Assembly (NCBI GenBank): GCA_020636325.1
Contig: JACJYC010000003.1
Location: 767,800 to 831,799 of the forward strand
Source of the DNA: Lewinellaceae bacterium
Lineage (GTDB): Bacteria > Bacteroidota > Bacteroidia > Chitinophagales > Saprospiraceae
Length of the DNA stretch: 64,000 nt
Direction of reading: 5' to 3'
The translations under genes and the position numbers were made by a program. Below the pieces are notes generated by a model. That model ran no database searches. It was not told the DNA's origin and saw nothing but the letters and a program-made list of their open reading frames with translations. Below are positions 53,531-62,238 of the stretch, piece by piece. The first letter of the stretch is position 1, and every line of letters starts with the position of its first letter.

Positions 53531-54871
53531 TTATCTGAACAGTTGTTCTAATTTTCCAATAGCCTCCGGCAAGGCGAAAACGATCACCTTATCGTGTACG
53601 TTGAGTTGAAATTCACCGTTCGGGATGAGGCTTTCGTTGCCCCGGATCACGCTGCCGATCAGGGCTGTTTTGGGAAAATGAAGGTCTTTCAGCGGTTTGC
53701 GGGTCAGCTGATTTTCCTTGTGTACGATGTATTCAATGATTTCCGCATCCACGCCGTGAAGGCTGGTGATGGCCTCTACCCTGCCCTTTCGTACAAACCG
53801 GAAAATATTGTTGGCCGCGATGATCTTCTTGTTGATCAGCGTATCCACCCCGATATTCTGGGAGATATGGGTGTATTCCTTGTTTTCAACCTGTGCGATG
53901 GTTTTGTAGACGCCGTGATTTTTGGCGGTGAGGCTGGCGATGATGTTGACCTCGGAGTTGTCCGTCACGGCGATGAAGGCATCCATATGGTTGAGGCCTT
54001 CCTCCTCCAGGAGTTGGATATTGCTGAAATCCCCTTTGATGATGAGGGTTTCAGCCAGTTGATCCGACAGTTCCTTGCACCGCTGCTTATCTTTTTCGAT
54101 CAAGGTGACGTTGTAGAACTTTTCCAGGCGTTTGGCCGTGGCCAGGCCCATATCCGTGCCGCCGATGATCATCACGTTCTTCACCTTGACGGCGGGTTTG
54201 CCGACAATGCCCACCACCTCTTCGATATTCTCCTTCATGGTGATGAAATAGATATGATCATTTTTCCGAAGAACGGTATCGCCCCGGGGAATAATGGTCC
54301 GGTGCCCCCGCAGGATGGCGATGGGCCGCAGGTTGACCCTATCCTGGAGTTTGTTGATTTCAAGAATGGGCTTATTGACCACCATGGAAGATTCGTCGAT
54401 GGTGATGCCGGCGAGGTTTACCTTTCCTTCCTCAAAATCGAAAATATCGGTAAACGAGCATTGTTTGACCAGCCGGTAGATCTCCTCGGCGGCTAACTGG
54501 ACCGGTGAAAAAAGGGAATCCACCCCCAGCTCATTGAAAAGCAGGCGTTGGTTCTCGGAAAGGTATTCCGGGTTATTCACCCGGGCGATCGTTTGTTTTG
54601 CACCCAGTTTTTTGGCCAGGATGGCGGTGATCAGGTTGGTCTTCTCTGAGGTGGTCACGGCCAGCACGAGTTTGGCCCGTTCCACATCCGCCTGTTCGAG
54701 AACATCGATGGAACTGGAGTCGCCTTTTATGGTCATTACGTCCAGGTGGGTGGCGGCATAGTCCAGTACATCCTGATTGGCGTCGACCAGGATGATGTCC
54801 TGGTTTTCAAAGGAAAGCAATTCCGCCAAATGGAACCCGACGTCGCCTGCGCCCGCAATTACAATTTTCAT
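53531..54871 (-). CDS. trkA: Trk potassium uptake regulatory subunit TrkA
   Basis: 446 residues with two RCK units, each a NAD-binding Rossmann fold plus a TrkA-C domain. The first motif is IVIAGAGDVGFHLAELL; the second is VMIIGGTDMGLATAKRL. TrkA-C segments include MVVNKPILEINKLQDRVNL. It gates TrkH in response to nucleotides. First gene of the trkAH operon, promoter box at 54901. Confidence 0.95.
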   Translation of the reverse strand: MKIVIAGAGDVGFHLAELLSFENQDIILVDANQDVLDYAATHLDVMTIKGDSSSIDVLEQADVERAKLVLAVTTSEKTNLITAILAKKLGAKQTIARVNNPEYLSENQRLLFNELGVDSLFSPVQLAAEEIYRLVKQCSFTDIFDFEEGKVNLAGITIDESSMVVNKPILEINKLQDRVNLRPIAILRGHRTIIPRGDTVLRKNDHIYFITMKENIEEVVGIVGKPAVKVKNVMIIGGTDMGLATAKRLEKFYNVTLIEKDKQRCKELSDQLAETLIIKGDFSNIQLLEEEGLNHMDAFIAVTDNSEVNIIASLTAKNHGVYKTIAQVENKEYTHISQNIGVDTLINKKIIAANNIFRFVRKGRVEAITSLHGVDAEIIEYIVHKENQLTRKPLKDLHFPKTALIGSVIRGNESLIPNGEFQLNVHDKVIVFALPEAIGKLEQLFR

Positions 54872-54900
54872 ATAAAAAAATTGACCCGGTTATATACCAG

Positions 54901-54908
54901 CAAATGTA
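54901..54908 (-). promoter_or_regulatory. -7 promoter box of trkAH
   Basis: TACATTTG on the minus strand matches TAnnTTTG, 30 bp before the trkA start. Confidence 0.5.
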
Positions 54909-54988
54909 GCTATTTCATTGGGTCCATAAACAAAAACATGCCATAATTTCCATGAACTGCTTAGCTTTATGGCTCTTAATACCCAGAC

Positions 54989-55459
54989 ATGAAAATTCTC
55001 ATGGTTTGTTTAGGCAATATTTGCCGGTCACCCCTGGCGGAGGGCATACTGGATCACAAAGCAAGGCAACAAGGCCTCCCCTGGAGGGTGGACTCCGCAG
55101 GTACGGGTTCGTGGCATATCGGCCAGGGCCCGGATCCAAGGTCGGTAGCGACAGCGAAGGCCCACGGAATCGACATCACCGGTCAAAGGGCCCGGCAACT
55201 GAAACGGGTGGATCTGGAAAAGTTCGATCTCGTCCTGGCCATGGACGGCCAGAATTACCGCGACATCTTATCCCTTTCCGAAGATGAGGACGACCGGAAC
55301 AAAGTGCACATGATCATGGAATTCGCCTATCCCGGGAAGCGGGAAAGCGTACCCGACCCCTATTGGGACGATAACGGATTTGAGCGTGTCTTTGAAATGC
55401 TGGATTCCGCCTGTGATGCGATCGTCAACAAGCTGTCAAAAGCGGATCAGGGCGGATAA
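54989..55459 (+). CDS. Low-molecular-weight protein-tyrosine phosphatase
   Basis: 156 residues. The P-loop VCLGNICRSPLAEG holds the CX5R motif (Cys7, Arg13), and the catalytic Asp is in VPDPYWDDNGFE. Dephosphorylates tyrosine (or arginine) phosphates. No kinase or polysaccharide genes are adjacent, so the substrate is open. tRNA-Ala on the opposite strand lies 42 bp beyond its end, and the tRNA terminator hairpin lies in that gap. Confidence 0.93.
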   Translation: MKILMVCLGNICRSPLAEGILDHKARQQGLPWRVDSAGTGSWHIGQGPDPRSVATAKAHGIDITGQRARQLKRVDLEKFDLVLAMDGQNYRDILSLSEDEDDRNKVHMIMEFAYPGKRESVPDPYWDDNGFERVFEMLDSACDAIVNKLSKADQGG

Positions 55460-55470
55460 CCGGGCTGAAA

Positions 55471-55501
55471 TGAAAATGGCCGCCCGGGTCGGACGGCCAT
55501 T

Positions 55502-55502
<1 letters not shown>
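55471..55502 (-). terminator. Hairpin terminator after tRNA-Ala
   Basis: On the minus strand a 9-bp stem (AAATGGCCG / CGGCCATTT) follows the tRNA CCA end directly, with a T-rich tail. It also lies downstream of the phosphatase gene on the other strand. Confidence 0.65.
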
Positions 55503-55578
<76 letters not shown>

Positions 55579-55651
55579 ATGCTTAAATTGCGGGGCGAAG
55601 ATAAAACAAAATCGTGCAATACTATATCCTCCGGGTGAAAAAAAATTAGTT

Positions 55652-56467
55652 ATGGAAAAAATCACTGAAGCGCCATCGAATTACAGGCATCTCGACCAAA
55701 TGACTTCCAGAGACCTGCTGGAAAACATCAACCGGGAAGACCAGACGGTGCCGGCTGCTGTAAACAAGGCCATACCTGCCATAGAAAAACTGGTAGACGT
55801 GATCGCTGAAAAAATGCACGAGGGCGGCCGGTTGTTCTATGTCGGGGCCGGCACAAGCGGGCGGTTGGGCATCCTGGACGCTTCGGAGTGCCCCCCCACC
55901 TACGGCGTCCCGGAAGGCATGGTTATCGGCCTGATCGCCGGCGGGGACCAGGCCATCCGGCGGGCCGTTGAAGCGGCTGAAGACGACCCGGAGCTCGCCT
56001 GGCACGACCTCACGCAGTACTTCATCAACCCGCAGGATGTGGTGGTGGGCATTGCGGCGTCGGGCACAACACCGTATGTGGTTTACGGGTTGAAGCATTG
56101 CCAGGAACAAGGCATCGTCACCGGCTGCATCACCTGCAACCCGGGCGCGCCCATCACCGAATACGCCGACTATCCCATCGAGGTCATCGTCGGCCCGGAA
56201 TTTGTTACCGGCAGCACAAGGATGAAAGCCGGGACCGCCCAAAAGCTGGTCCTGAACATGATCAGCACCAGTGTCATGATCAAGCTGGGCCGGGTAATGG
56301 ACAACAAGATGGTGGACATGAAGCTGAGCAACAACAAGCTGGTGGACCGGGGGACAAAAATCCTGATGCATGCGTTGAAACTCAACTATGAAGAGGCCAA
56401 CCAATTGTTGCTGAAACACGGAAATGTCCGGAAGGCCCTGGAGTCAGCCGGCGGCAATCCGCAATGA
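55652..56467 (+). CDS. murQ: N-acetylmuramic acid 6-phosphate etherase
   Basis: 271 residues. SIS-domain enzyme that splits the lactyl ether of MurNAc-6-phosphate to GlcNAc-6-phosphate in cell-wall recycling. Seen are RLFYVGAGTSGRLGILDASE, the ECPPTYGVP loop, VVGIAASGTTPYVVYGL and GPEFVTGSTRMKAGTAQKL. Slightly shorter than the ~300-residue enzymes of enterobacteria, lacking part of the C-terminal helices. A sugar kinase gene follows 47 bp later, which fits a recycling operon. Confidence 0.94.
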   Translation: MEKITEAPSNYRHLDQMTSRDLLENINREDQTVPAAVNKAIPAIEKLVDVIAEKMHEGGRLFYVGAGTSGRLGILDASECPPTYGVPEGMVIGLIAGGDQAIRRAVEAAEDDPELAWHDLTQYFINPQDVVVGIAASGTTPYVVYGLKHCQEQGIVTGCITCNPGAPITEYADYPIEVIVGPEFVTGSTRMKAGTAQKLVLNMISTSVMIKLGRVMDNKMVDMKLSNNKLVDRGTKILMHALKLNYEEANQLLLKHGNVRKALESAGGNPQ

Positions 56468-56514
56468 TCGTGCAGCCCGACCTGTTGACGCCACCTTTCA
56501 AGAAAGTTTGAATC

Positions 56515-57360
56515 ATGTCCTCAATTTCCCTGATCATCGACAGCGGCGCTACCAAATCCGCCTGGGCCTGGACCCTTGACGGCGCATTAATCCATTCCGC
56601 ATCTCACCCGGGCATTCACCCTTTCTTTTCTGACGATTCCGGGCTGGAAGAAGCCTTTCGCAAAGGCAGCATCGGCCAACCGGCAAGCCCGGCAGCTATT
56701 TTTTATTACGGAACGGGCTGCAAACCCGTTTCCTCCCAAACCCGGATCCGGTCAGCCATCGGGAAAGCCTTCCCGGGCGCGGCTACCATAGAAGTGAATA
56801 CCGACCTGCTGGGCGCCGCCCGCGCCCTTTGCCGCCACACGGCCGGCATCGCCTGCATTCTGGGCACCGGCTCCAATTCGGCTTATTACGACGGCAGTCA
56901 AATCGTCCGGACGGCGGGGGGACTGGGTTTCATACTCGGGGATGAGGGAAGCGGGGCCGACCTCGGGAAAACCTGGGTCAGCGCCTGGATGTACGACGAA
57001 GTCCCGGATGAACTCGGGCAAAAATTTGCCGGTCAATTCGGCCTGACCCAAGCCGAAGTCATCGAAGCCGTTTACCGAAAACCATTCCCGAGCAGGTATC
57101 TGGCCCAATTTGCCGTATTTCTCCGGGAGAACATAGAACACGCCTATATCGAACGCCTCGTCGGCGATCGTTTTGCCCTGTTTTTAAAACGGCACCTGCC
57201 GCTGCTCGCCGGTTCCGGTGTTTATCCCGTACATTTCACCGGCTCCATAGCTGTCCATTTTTCGGAAATCCTGGAAAAAACCCTGTCGGCGTACGGATTT
57301 CCGCCCGGCAGGATCGAAGGCGATCCGATCAAAGGACTGGCGGTTTTCCACACATCTTAA
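56515..57360 (+). CDS. BadF/BadG-type ATPase, probable amino-sugar (GlcNAc/MurNAc) kinase
   Basis: 281 residues of the actin/hexokinase fold. Phosphate-1 motif ISLIIDSGATKSAWAW, ACILGTGSNSAYYDG, and GGLGFILGDEGSGADLG. Members of this family next to murQ include the MurK-type kinase that phosphorylates MurNAc or GlcNAc, so a role supplying MurQ or recycling GlcNAc is likely. Which sugar is used cannot be read from the sequence. Last gene before the riboswitch leader. Confidence 0.8.
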   Translation: MSSISLIIDSGATKSAWAWTLDGALIHSASHPGIHPFFSDDSGLEEAFRKGSIGQPASPAAIFYYGTGCKPVSSQTRIRSAIGKAFPGAATIEVNTDLLGAARALCRHTAGIACILGTGSNSAYYDGSQIVRTAGGLGFILGDEGSGADLGKTWVSAWMYDEVPDELGQKFAGQFGLTQAEVIEAVYRKPFPSRYLAQFAVFLRENIEHAYIERLVGDRFALFLKRHLPLLAGSGVYPVHFTGSIAVHFSEILEKTLSAYGFPPGRIEGDPIKGLAVFHTS

Positions 57361-57372
57361 TTCCTTTTTTAT

Positions 57373-57380
57373 TACCTTTG
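57373..57380 (+). promoter_or_regulatory. -7 promoter box of the riboswitch-TonB unit
   Basis: TACCTTTG matches TAnnTTTG. It lies 12 bp before the riboswitch, so the transcript would begin just at its 5' end. Confidence 0.6.
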
Positions 57381-57391
57381 CGCCATTGTTC

Positions 57392-57468
57392 TCACTGGGG
57401 TGCCTAACTTAAACAGGCTGAGATCATACCCATTGAACCTGCCCGGGTAATGCCGGGAAGGGAGGTCA
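57392..57468 (+). promoter_or_regulatory. Thiamine pyrophosphate (TPP) riboswitch
   Basis: The THI-element core is complete: GGGGTGC (57397-57403), a P3 stem GCCT/AGGC, GGCTGAGA (57416-57423), GAACCTG (57435-57441), GGGTAATGCC (57445-57454) and the closing AGGGA. P1 is short (ACT with GGT). About 170 nt of leader follow before the receptor start, containing small hairpins but no clear T-run, so the mode of control (termination or initiation) is not evident. Confidence 0.93.
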
Positions 57469-57638
57469 AACCTTCTGCAGGTACAGGCTTTCGGACAAGT
57501 GCTGCCTTTCGTCGTTCAGTCGTCGAAGGCTCTCCGGTATGCCGGTTTGTCCTTAGCCTTCACCGCTTAATCAATGGCATTGGGAAAATTGCGCCCCCAC
57601 CCCGGGATGCGTAAAGGCTTAATGTTCAATCATTGATC

Positions 57639-60071
57639 ATGAAATTTTTGTTTCCACTTTTGTTTGTGTTCGCGCTAATCCGGCCGGCAGACGCCCAGGC
57701 GGTCCTGACGGGTACCGTTACCGATCCCGAAGGCCGGCCGCTGCCGGGCGCTTCCGTCCTGATCCCATCTTCAAACACCGGAACGACGACGGATGAGGCC
57801 GGCCGGTACCGCCTGGCTATTCAGGCGGAAGGCCGTCTGGAGGTCCGGTATGCCTACCTCGGATACCGGGAAGAGATCCGGGAAATCCAGCCGGGCGGCG
57901 GAAAGGACATCCTTGTTCTGGACGTCCGGCTGACCCAGAAGACCTTCCTGCTCGATGAGCTGGAGGTGTCGGCCACCAAAGCCCAGGGGCTTTCGCCCTT
58001 CACGTACACCAATATATCCAAAGAGGACCTGTCGGCGTCGGATTTTGGCCAGGATGCGCCTTATCTCATGCGTTGGACGCCCTCCGTAGTGGTCACCTCC
58101 GATGCCGGCGCGGGCGTCGGGTATACCGGGATCCGGATCAGGGGCACGGATGCCAGCCGGATCAATGTGACCATCAACGGGGTGCCGTTGAACGATGCGG
58201 AATCCCAGCAGGTATATTGGGTCGATCTGCCTGATATCGCCGGTTCGGCACAGGAGATCCAAATTCAGCGCGGGGTCGGCACGAGCACCAACGGGGCCGG
58301 CGCGTTCGGCGCCACCATCAATGTCGAAACCAACAACCTCCATCCGGAGCCCTTTGCCGAGATCGGCCTCGCAGGGGGATCCTTCAACACCTTGAAGCGG
58401 AATATCCGTTTCGGCTCGGGTTTGCTCAACCAGCATTTTTCGATTGAGGGCCGACTGTCCAAAATCACCTCCGACGGCTACGTCGACCGCGCATCCGCGG
58501 ACCTGGACTCGTATTATTTATCCGCCACCCTGCTTGGTCAGAACAGCTCGCTGCAATTGCTGACCTTTTCCGGACACGAAAAAACCTACCAGGCCTGGTA
58601 CGGGATCTCCGCATCGTTGCTGGATGATCCGGAAACCAGGACGTTTAATCCAGCCGGAACTGAAAAAGCGGGAGAGCCTTATGATAACCAGGTCGATGAT
58701 TACAGGCAGACCCATTATCAATTGCATTATTTCACCCAATTGCACCCCGAATGGACACTGAATGCCACCTTGCATTATACCAAAGGTTCAGGGTTCTACG
58801 AAGAATACAAGGCGCAGGAAAACCTGCCGGATTACGGGCTGGCAACCGTATCCATCGGCGATACGGCGATTGAGTCCAGCGACCTGATCCGCCGCCGGTG
58901 GCTGGACAATGACTTCTACGGCACAACGTTCAGCCTGCGGTACCAACGCCCCGGAGGCCTTTTGAAACTGACCCTGGGCGGCGCCTGGAACCAATACGAC
59001 GGCCGGCATTTCGGGGAGGTGATCTGGGCCCGGTTCGCCTCGAACGGGGAGATCCGCCACCCGTATTACGACAACGATGCGACCAAAACCGACTTCAACC
59101 TGTTTGGAAAAATGGACCTTCGGCTTGGGCAAAAGCTCAACGGTTTTCTCGATCTCCAGGTCAGGCGCGTCGGGTATACCTTCCTCGGGCTGACCGACCA
59201 GCTCGACCGGCTGGAACAAACCGCGGCCCATACTTTTTTCAATCCCAAAGCCGGCATTTTCTACCAGGCCGGCGATCTGGCCAACCTTTACCTTTCAGTG
59301 GGCGTAGCCAACCGCGAACCCAACCGCGACGACTATGTGGACAACCTGACCAGCCAGCAACCCCGCCCGGAAAAACTGATCAATGCGGAAGCGGGATACC
59401 GCTACAAGGCGCCGAAGGGCGGGTTTGAGGCCAATATTTACTATATGCACTACAAGGACCAGCTCGCCCTGAACGGCCAGTTGAACGACGACGGCGCCTA
59501 TATCCGGGTCAATATTCCGGACAGCTACCGGCTTGGCCTGGAACTGGCGGGTGAATACCAGATCGGCGATCATTGGCAGGCACATGCTACCGCCACGATC
59601 AGCCGCAACAAAGTCAGCTCCTACACGGAATACCTCGACGCCTATGACGCCGATTTCAACTGGACAGGCCAGGAAACCATCAGCCGGAACAACACGGACC
59701 TGGCCTTTTCGCCCGGGGTGATCGCGAGCGGTGAAATGGCCTGGCTGCCTTTGTCGGGGGCTCAAAACAGGGACCTCAGCATCAGCCTGCTGGGCAAATA
59801 TATCGGCCGCCAATACCTGGATAATTCATCGGATGACCAGAACATCCTGCCGGCCTATTTCTTTTCGGATCTCAGGATCAGGTACACTTTGCATCCAAAG
59901 CCATTCAGGGAAATCGGATTGGCCTTTTCCGTAAACAACTGGACCGGATCGTTGTACGAGAGCAACGGCTGGTCCTACAGATACCTGGTTGACGGGGCCG
60001 GCAGCCTTGACCAGGGTTTTTATCCCCAGGCCGGTCGGCATTTTCTGGCCGGCGTTACGCTGGCTTTCTGA
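57639..60071 (+). CDS. TonB-dependent outer-membrane receptor, TPP-regulated (probable thiamine-compound importer)
   Basis: 810 residues from the ATG at 57639, with signal peptide FLFPLLFVFALIRPADA. Residues ~22-105 form a carboxypeptidase-regulatory-like domain (VLTGTVTDPEGRPLPGASVL), followed by the TonB plug (LDELEVSATKAQGLSPFTYT, GIRIRGTDASRINVTINGVP, IQRGVGTSTNGAGAFGATIN) and a 22-strand-type barrel ending in LAGVTLAF with a C-terminal Phe. Regulation by the TPP riboswitch upstream indicates uptake of thiamine or a precursor across the outer membrane. No thiamine inner-membrane transporter or salvage gene follows in the window; the next gene is on the other strand. Confidence 0.93.
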   Translation: MKFLFPLLFVFALIRPADAQAVLTGTVTDPEGRPLPGASVLIPSSNTGTTTDEAGRYRLAIQAEGRLEVRYAYLGYREEIREIQPGGGKDILVLDVRLTQKTFLLDELEVSATKAQGLSPFTYTNISKEDLSASDFGQDAPYLMRWTPSVVVTSDAGAGVGYTGIRIRGTDASRINVTINGVPLNDAESQQVYWVDLPDIAGSAQEIQIQRGVGTSTNGAGAFGATINVETNNLHPEPFAEIGLAGGSFNTLKRNIRFGSGLLNQHFSIEGRLSKITSDGYVDRASADLDSYYLSATLLGQNSSLQLLTFSGHEKTYQAWYGISASLLDDPETRTFNPAGTEKAGEPYDNQVDDYRQTHYQLHYFTQLHPEWTLNATLHYTKGSGFYEEYKAQENLPDYGLATVSIGDTAIESSDLIRRRWLDNDFYGTTFSLRYQRPGGLLKLTLGGAWNQYDGRHFGEVIWARFASNGEIRHPYYDNDATKTDFNLFGKMDLRLGQKLNGFLDLQVRRVGYTFLGLTDQLDRLEQTAAHTFFNPKAGIFYQAGDLANLYLSVGVANREPNRDDYVDNLTSQQPRPEKLINAEAGYRYKAPKGGFEANIYYMHYKDQLALNGQLNDDGAYIRVNIPDSYRLGLELAGEYQIGDHWQAHATATISRNKVSSYTEYLDAYDADFNWTGQETISRNNTDLAFSPGVIASGEMAWLPLSGAQNRDLSISLLGKYIGRQYLDNSSDDQNILPAYFFSDLRIRYTLHPKPFREIGLAFSVNNWTGSLYESNGWSYRYLVDGAGSLDQGFYPQAGRHFLAGVTLAF

Positions 60072-60072
60072 T

Positions 60073-60128
60073 GGTTTGCTCCCCTATTAATCGGACAATC
60101 GACCAGTCCGATTAATAGGGGGCAAACC
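60073..60128 (+). terminator. Long inverted repeat after the TonB receptor gene, probable bidirectional terminator
   Basis: A 23-bp stem (with one bulged T) and a 9-nt loop begins 2 bp after the receptor stop; the arm is GGTTTGC-T-CCCCTATTAATCGGAC. A T-run (TTTTTT) follows about 8 bp later on the + strand. The gene at 60153-60818 ends just beyond on the other strand. Confidence 0.65.
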
Positions 60129-60152
60129 AAGCTCTTTTTTCGGTGTCTTCCA

Positions 60153-60818
60153 TTATGGTAGTCGGTTGGGTTTATAGTCCTGAAAGTCTGCGTCACTTGT
60201 GAAATATTCTATTGTCAAAACCAAAAAAACAAAGCAAATAAATGATACTTTTTGCATAACAGCTAACAATTCCCAATGTCCGGCCCCATACAAATACAAA
60301 GTAGCGTAAAATATAAGGAGGCTGCCAATGCAAAAAAACTTTAACCAATGAAGCTTTGTCTTTAAGATAAAGACGGTAATGTAAAACAAACCAAGCATGG
60401 TCAGCGTACTTGAAACCGTTACCATTATGTCATGCAGGGGTGTCGCAATTAAAAAGGTAAAAAGCATATTGACAACGCCAATAGATTTTAAAACCAGCCT
60501 TGTATACTTATGGGGTATTTTCCGGGAGGTATGAATAAAAAAAAGTCCATATCCGATTGAATGGAAGACCATACCGGTAAGCGCCCAAATCCTTGAAGGA
60601 TTTGCAGCGCCATTGAGTGCTTTCGCTGAAAATAAGTTGCTAAAAAAATTCTTTGACCAGTCAAAGCCTACCGCATTTTTGTCAAGGATTGAACCGCCCG
60701 GATAAAGTAAGGTAGCAATTACAAGAAAAAGCACAGAGATGATTACACATATCAGAACCGAATGCTTTTGCACTATTTGCCAGAATTTGATTATTAAATT
60801 TTTTGACTGTAATTGCAA
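60153..60818 (-). CDS. Small multi-spanning membrane protein of unknown function
   Basis: 221 residues with about six hydrophobic segments (VLICVIISVLFLVIATLLYP, SIGYGLFFIHTS, VVNMLFTFLIATPLHDIM, TMLGLFYITVFILKT, IGSLLIFYATLYLYGAG, KVSFICFVFLVLTIEYF). It resembles DUF998-type proteins only loosely. Its DNA is visibly more AT-rich than that of the neighbouring genes and codon use is different, which suggests arrival by horizontal transfer. It borders the mobile region to the right. Confidence 0.65.
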   Translation of the reverse strand: MQLQSKNLIIKFWQIVQKHSVLICVIISVLFLVIATLLYPGGSILDKNAVGFDWSKNFFSNLFSAKALNGAANPSRIWALTGMVFHSIGYGLFFIHTSRKIPHKYTRLVLKSIGVVNMLFTFLIATPLHDIMVTVSSTLTMLGLFYITVFILKTKLHWLKFFCIGSLLIFYATLYLYGAGHWELLAVMQKVSFICFVFLVLTIEYFTSDADFQDYKPNRLP

Positions 60819-61243
60819 TATTTAGCGCTTATTTGTCGGCGGTTCGTTGTTTTTCCGCAATCGATAATTTTCACCATTGTTGGAATCTGATTCCTACCTG
60901 GTTCATTCCCATTAACTTAAGCCCCCAACCAGGTTAAAAAACAGCATAAAAGGAGGATATTCGTGAAAATTCCACTAATCATGAACACCTCCCTTCATGC
61001 TTATCTTGAAGCCATGCGGCAATTTCCATTCCTGGCCAAACGCTCGCCTCAAGTATCCGCCCACCTCACCCCACCTTTCCCATTAAATGAGGAAGGGTGA
61101 CCTTTGGGAAAAAAAATGAGCAAGACAGATCGGTTATTGCTAGGCTGTTCAATTTGACGTCAAATCCGTTCTACGTTTTTTGGGCTGGATGAAAATACGC
61201 CCACACTTCTGTACCTTTAGTGTACGACCAAAAAAAGTCATCC
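60819..61243. other. AT-richer intergenic stretch, mostly without a gene
   Basis: About 420 bp between the membrane protein and the gene fragment at 61244. It holds one short frame with a good ribosome site (60963-61100) and a weak promoter-like TACCTTTA near 61212. Otherwise nothing recognisable; probably scarred by past insertions. Confidence 0.5.
60963..61100 (+). CDS. Possible small protein or gene remnant (45 residues)
   Basis: A GTG at 60963 follows AAAGGAGGATATTC, a rare strong Shine-Dalgarno sequence for this phylum. It opens 45 codons (including MNTSLHAYLEAMRQFPFLAK) ending at 61100. No family recognised. It could be the start of a decayed transposase or a real small protein; confidence is low. 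Confidence 0.25.
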   Translation: MKIPLIMNTSLHAYLEAMRQFPFLAKRSPQVSAHLTPPFPLNEEG

Positions 61244-61489
61244 ATGTGGGCGCGCATTAAAGGTACGATAAATCGATTAAAGTCAACGGCAAAAGGTCGG
61301 ACTAAAGAGCGGCGACGATTACGGGATCAGCTCAAATACAGCCGGAAGCGGATAAGCTGGCTTGAGGCGGAGAATGAACGACTTTCGCGGATAGCCTGTC
61401 CTCAGCTGGCTATTCCGGTGATACTGACCCCCATTCCGGAGCATATTGACCCCTTATTGGAGGCGGATAGAGGTAAGAGATGGCACTGA
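61244..61489 (+). pseudogene. Gene fragment interrupted by the IS21 element (basic coiled-coil N-terminus)
   Basis: From the ATG at 61244 about 56 residues are basic and helical (MWARIKGTINRLKSTAKGRT, then RLRDQLKYSRKRISWLEAEN). Near 61412 the frame enters the left terminal repeats of the IS21 element, and the last ~25 codons are IS-derived. The residual N-terminus has the look of a DNA-binding or transposase start, but I cannot name the family. The rest of the gene is not found in the few bases beyond the IS right end. Confidence 0.5.
61412..61453 (+). repeat. IS21 left-end terminal repeats
   Basis: Two direct copies, ATTCCGGTGATACTGACCCC plus one C, and ATTCCGGAGCATATTGACCC plus one C, inverted relative to those on the right end. 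In this family they are transposase-binding sites. Confidence 0.8.
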
Positions 61490-61494
61490 CAAAA

Positions 61495-62211
61495 TTACAG
61501 TTTTTTTCTCAAGCTTTCACCTTTGAGTTCGATGCGGTGAGACTGAGCAGTCAATCGGTCTAAAATGGCATCGGCAATGGTGTCTTCCCCAATAATATCA
61601 TACCAGTTTGCTACGGGTAATTGACTGGCGATAATCGTTGCATTTTTCCGGTGCCGGTCCTCCACTATTTCCATTAAATCAATGCGATCCTGTGCGGCCA
61701 GGGGCGTGAGTCCGAAGTCGTCAATGATCAGCAATTGGGTTTTGGAGATTTTCTCCATCAGTTTTAAAATGGTGCCCTCGGCCCTGGCGATTTTCAGGCG
61801 CAGCAGGAGTTTTTGCATGTTGTAGTAGAGGGTTTTGTACCCTTGGGCGCAAGCATGGTGGCCCAGGGCTGTAGCGATGTAACTTTTGCCGCAACCGGTA
61901 GCTCCGGTGATGAGGACGGCTTCTCCGTTTTTGATGTATTCTCCGGAAGCCAACAAGTGGATCGTGTTGTCTTTTAGTCCCCGATCGGGGGTGTAGGCGA
62001 TCTCCTGCAACGAGGACTGATAACGGAAGTTGGCCGTTTTGGTCAGGCGGTCCATTTTCCGGTTTTCCCGCTCCTGACTCTCGGCTCTGAGGAGGATTTC
62101 CATACCCTCCACCAGGCTGAGTTGCTGGAGGCCTTTGCTTTCTTTGAGCCCCAGCCATTGGCTGTGCATACCCCCCAGGCGCAGACTGATCATTTGTTCT
62201 TCAACTTTCAT
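61495..62211 (-). CDS. istB: IS21 helper ATPase IstB
   Basis: 238 residues. AAA+ protein with Walker A VLITGATGCGKSYIATALG and Walker B LLIIDDFGLTPLAAQDR. It assists the IstA transposase in target choice and strand transfer. It lies 27 bp after istA, the standard istAB order, and appears full length. Confidence 0.95.
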   Translation of the reverse strand: MKVEEQMISLRLGGMHSQWLGLKESKGLQQLSLVEGMEILLRAESQERENRKMDRLTKTANFRYQSSLQEIAYTPDRGLKDNTIHLLASGEYIKNGEAVLITGATGCGKSYIATALGHHACAQGYKTLYYNMQKLLLRLKIARAEGTILKLMEKISKTQLLIIDDFGLTPLAAQDRIDLMEIVEDRHRKNATIIASQLPVANWYDIIGEDTIADAILDRLTAQSHRIELKGESLRKKL

Positions 62212-62238
62212 TTTTAATGGATTTAAAGGATGAATAAA

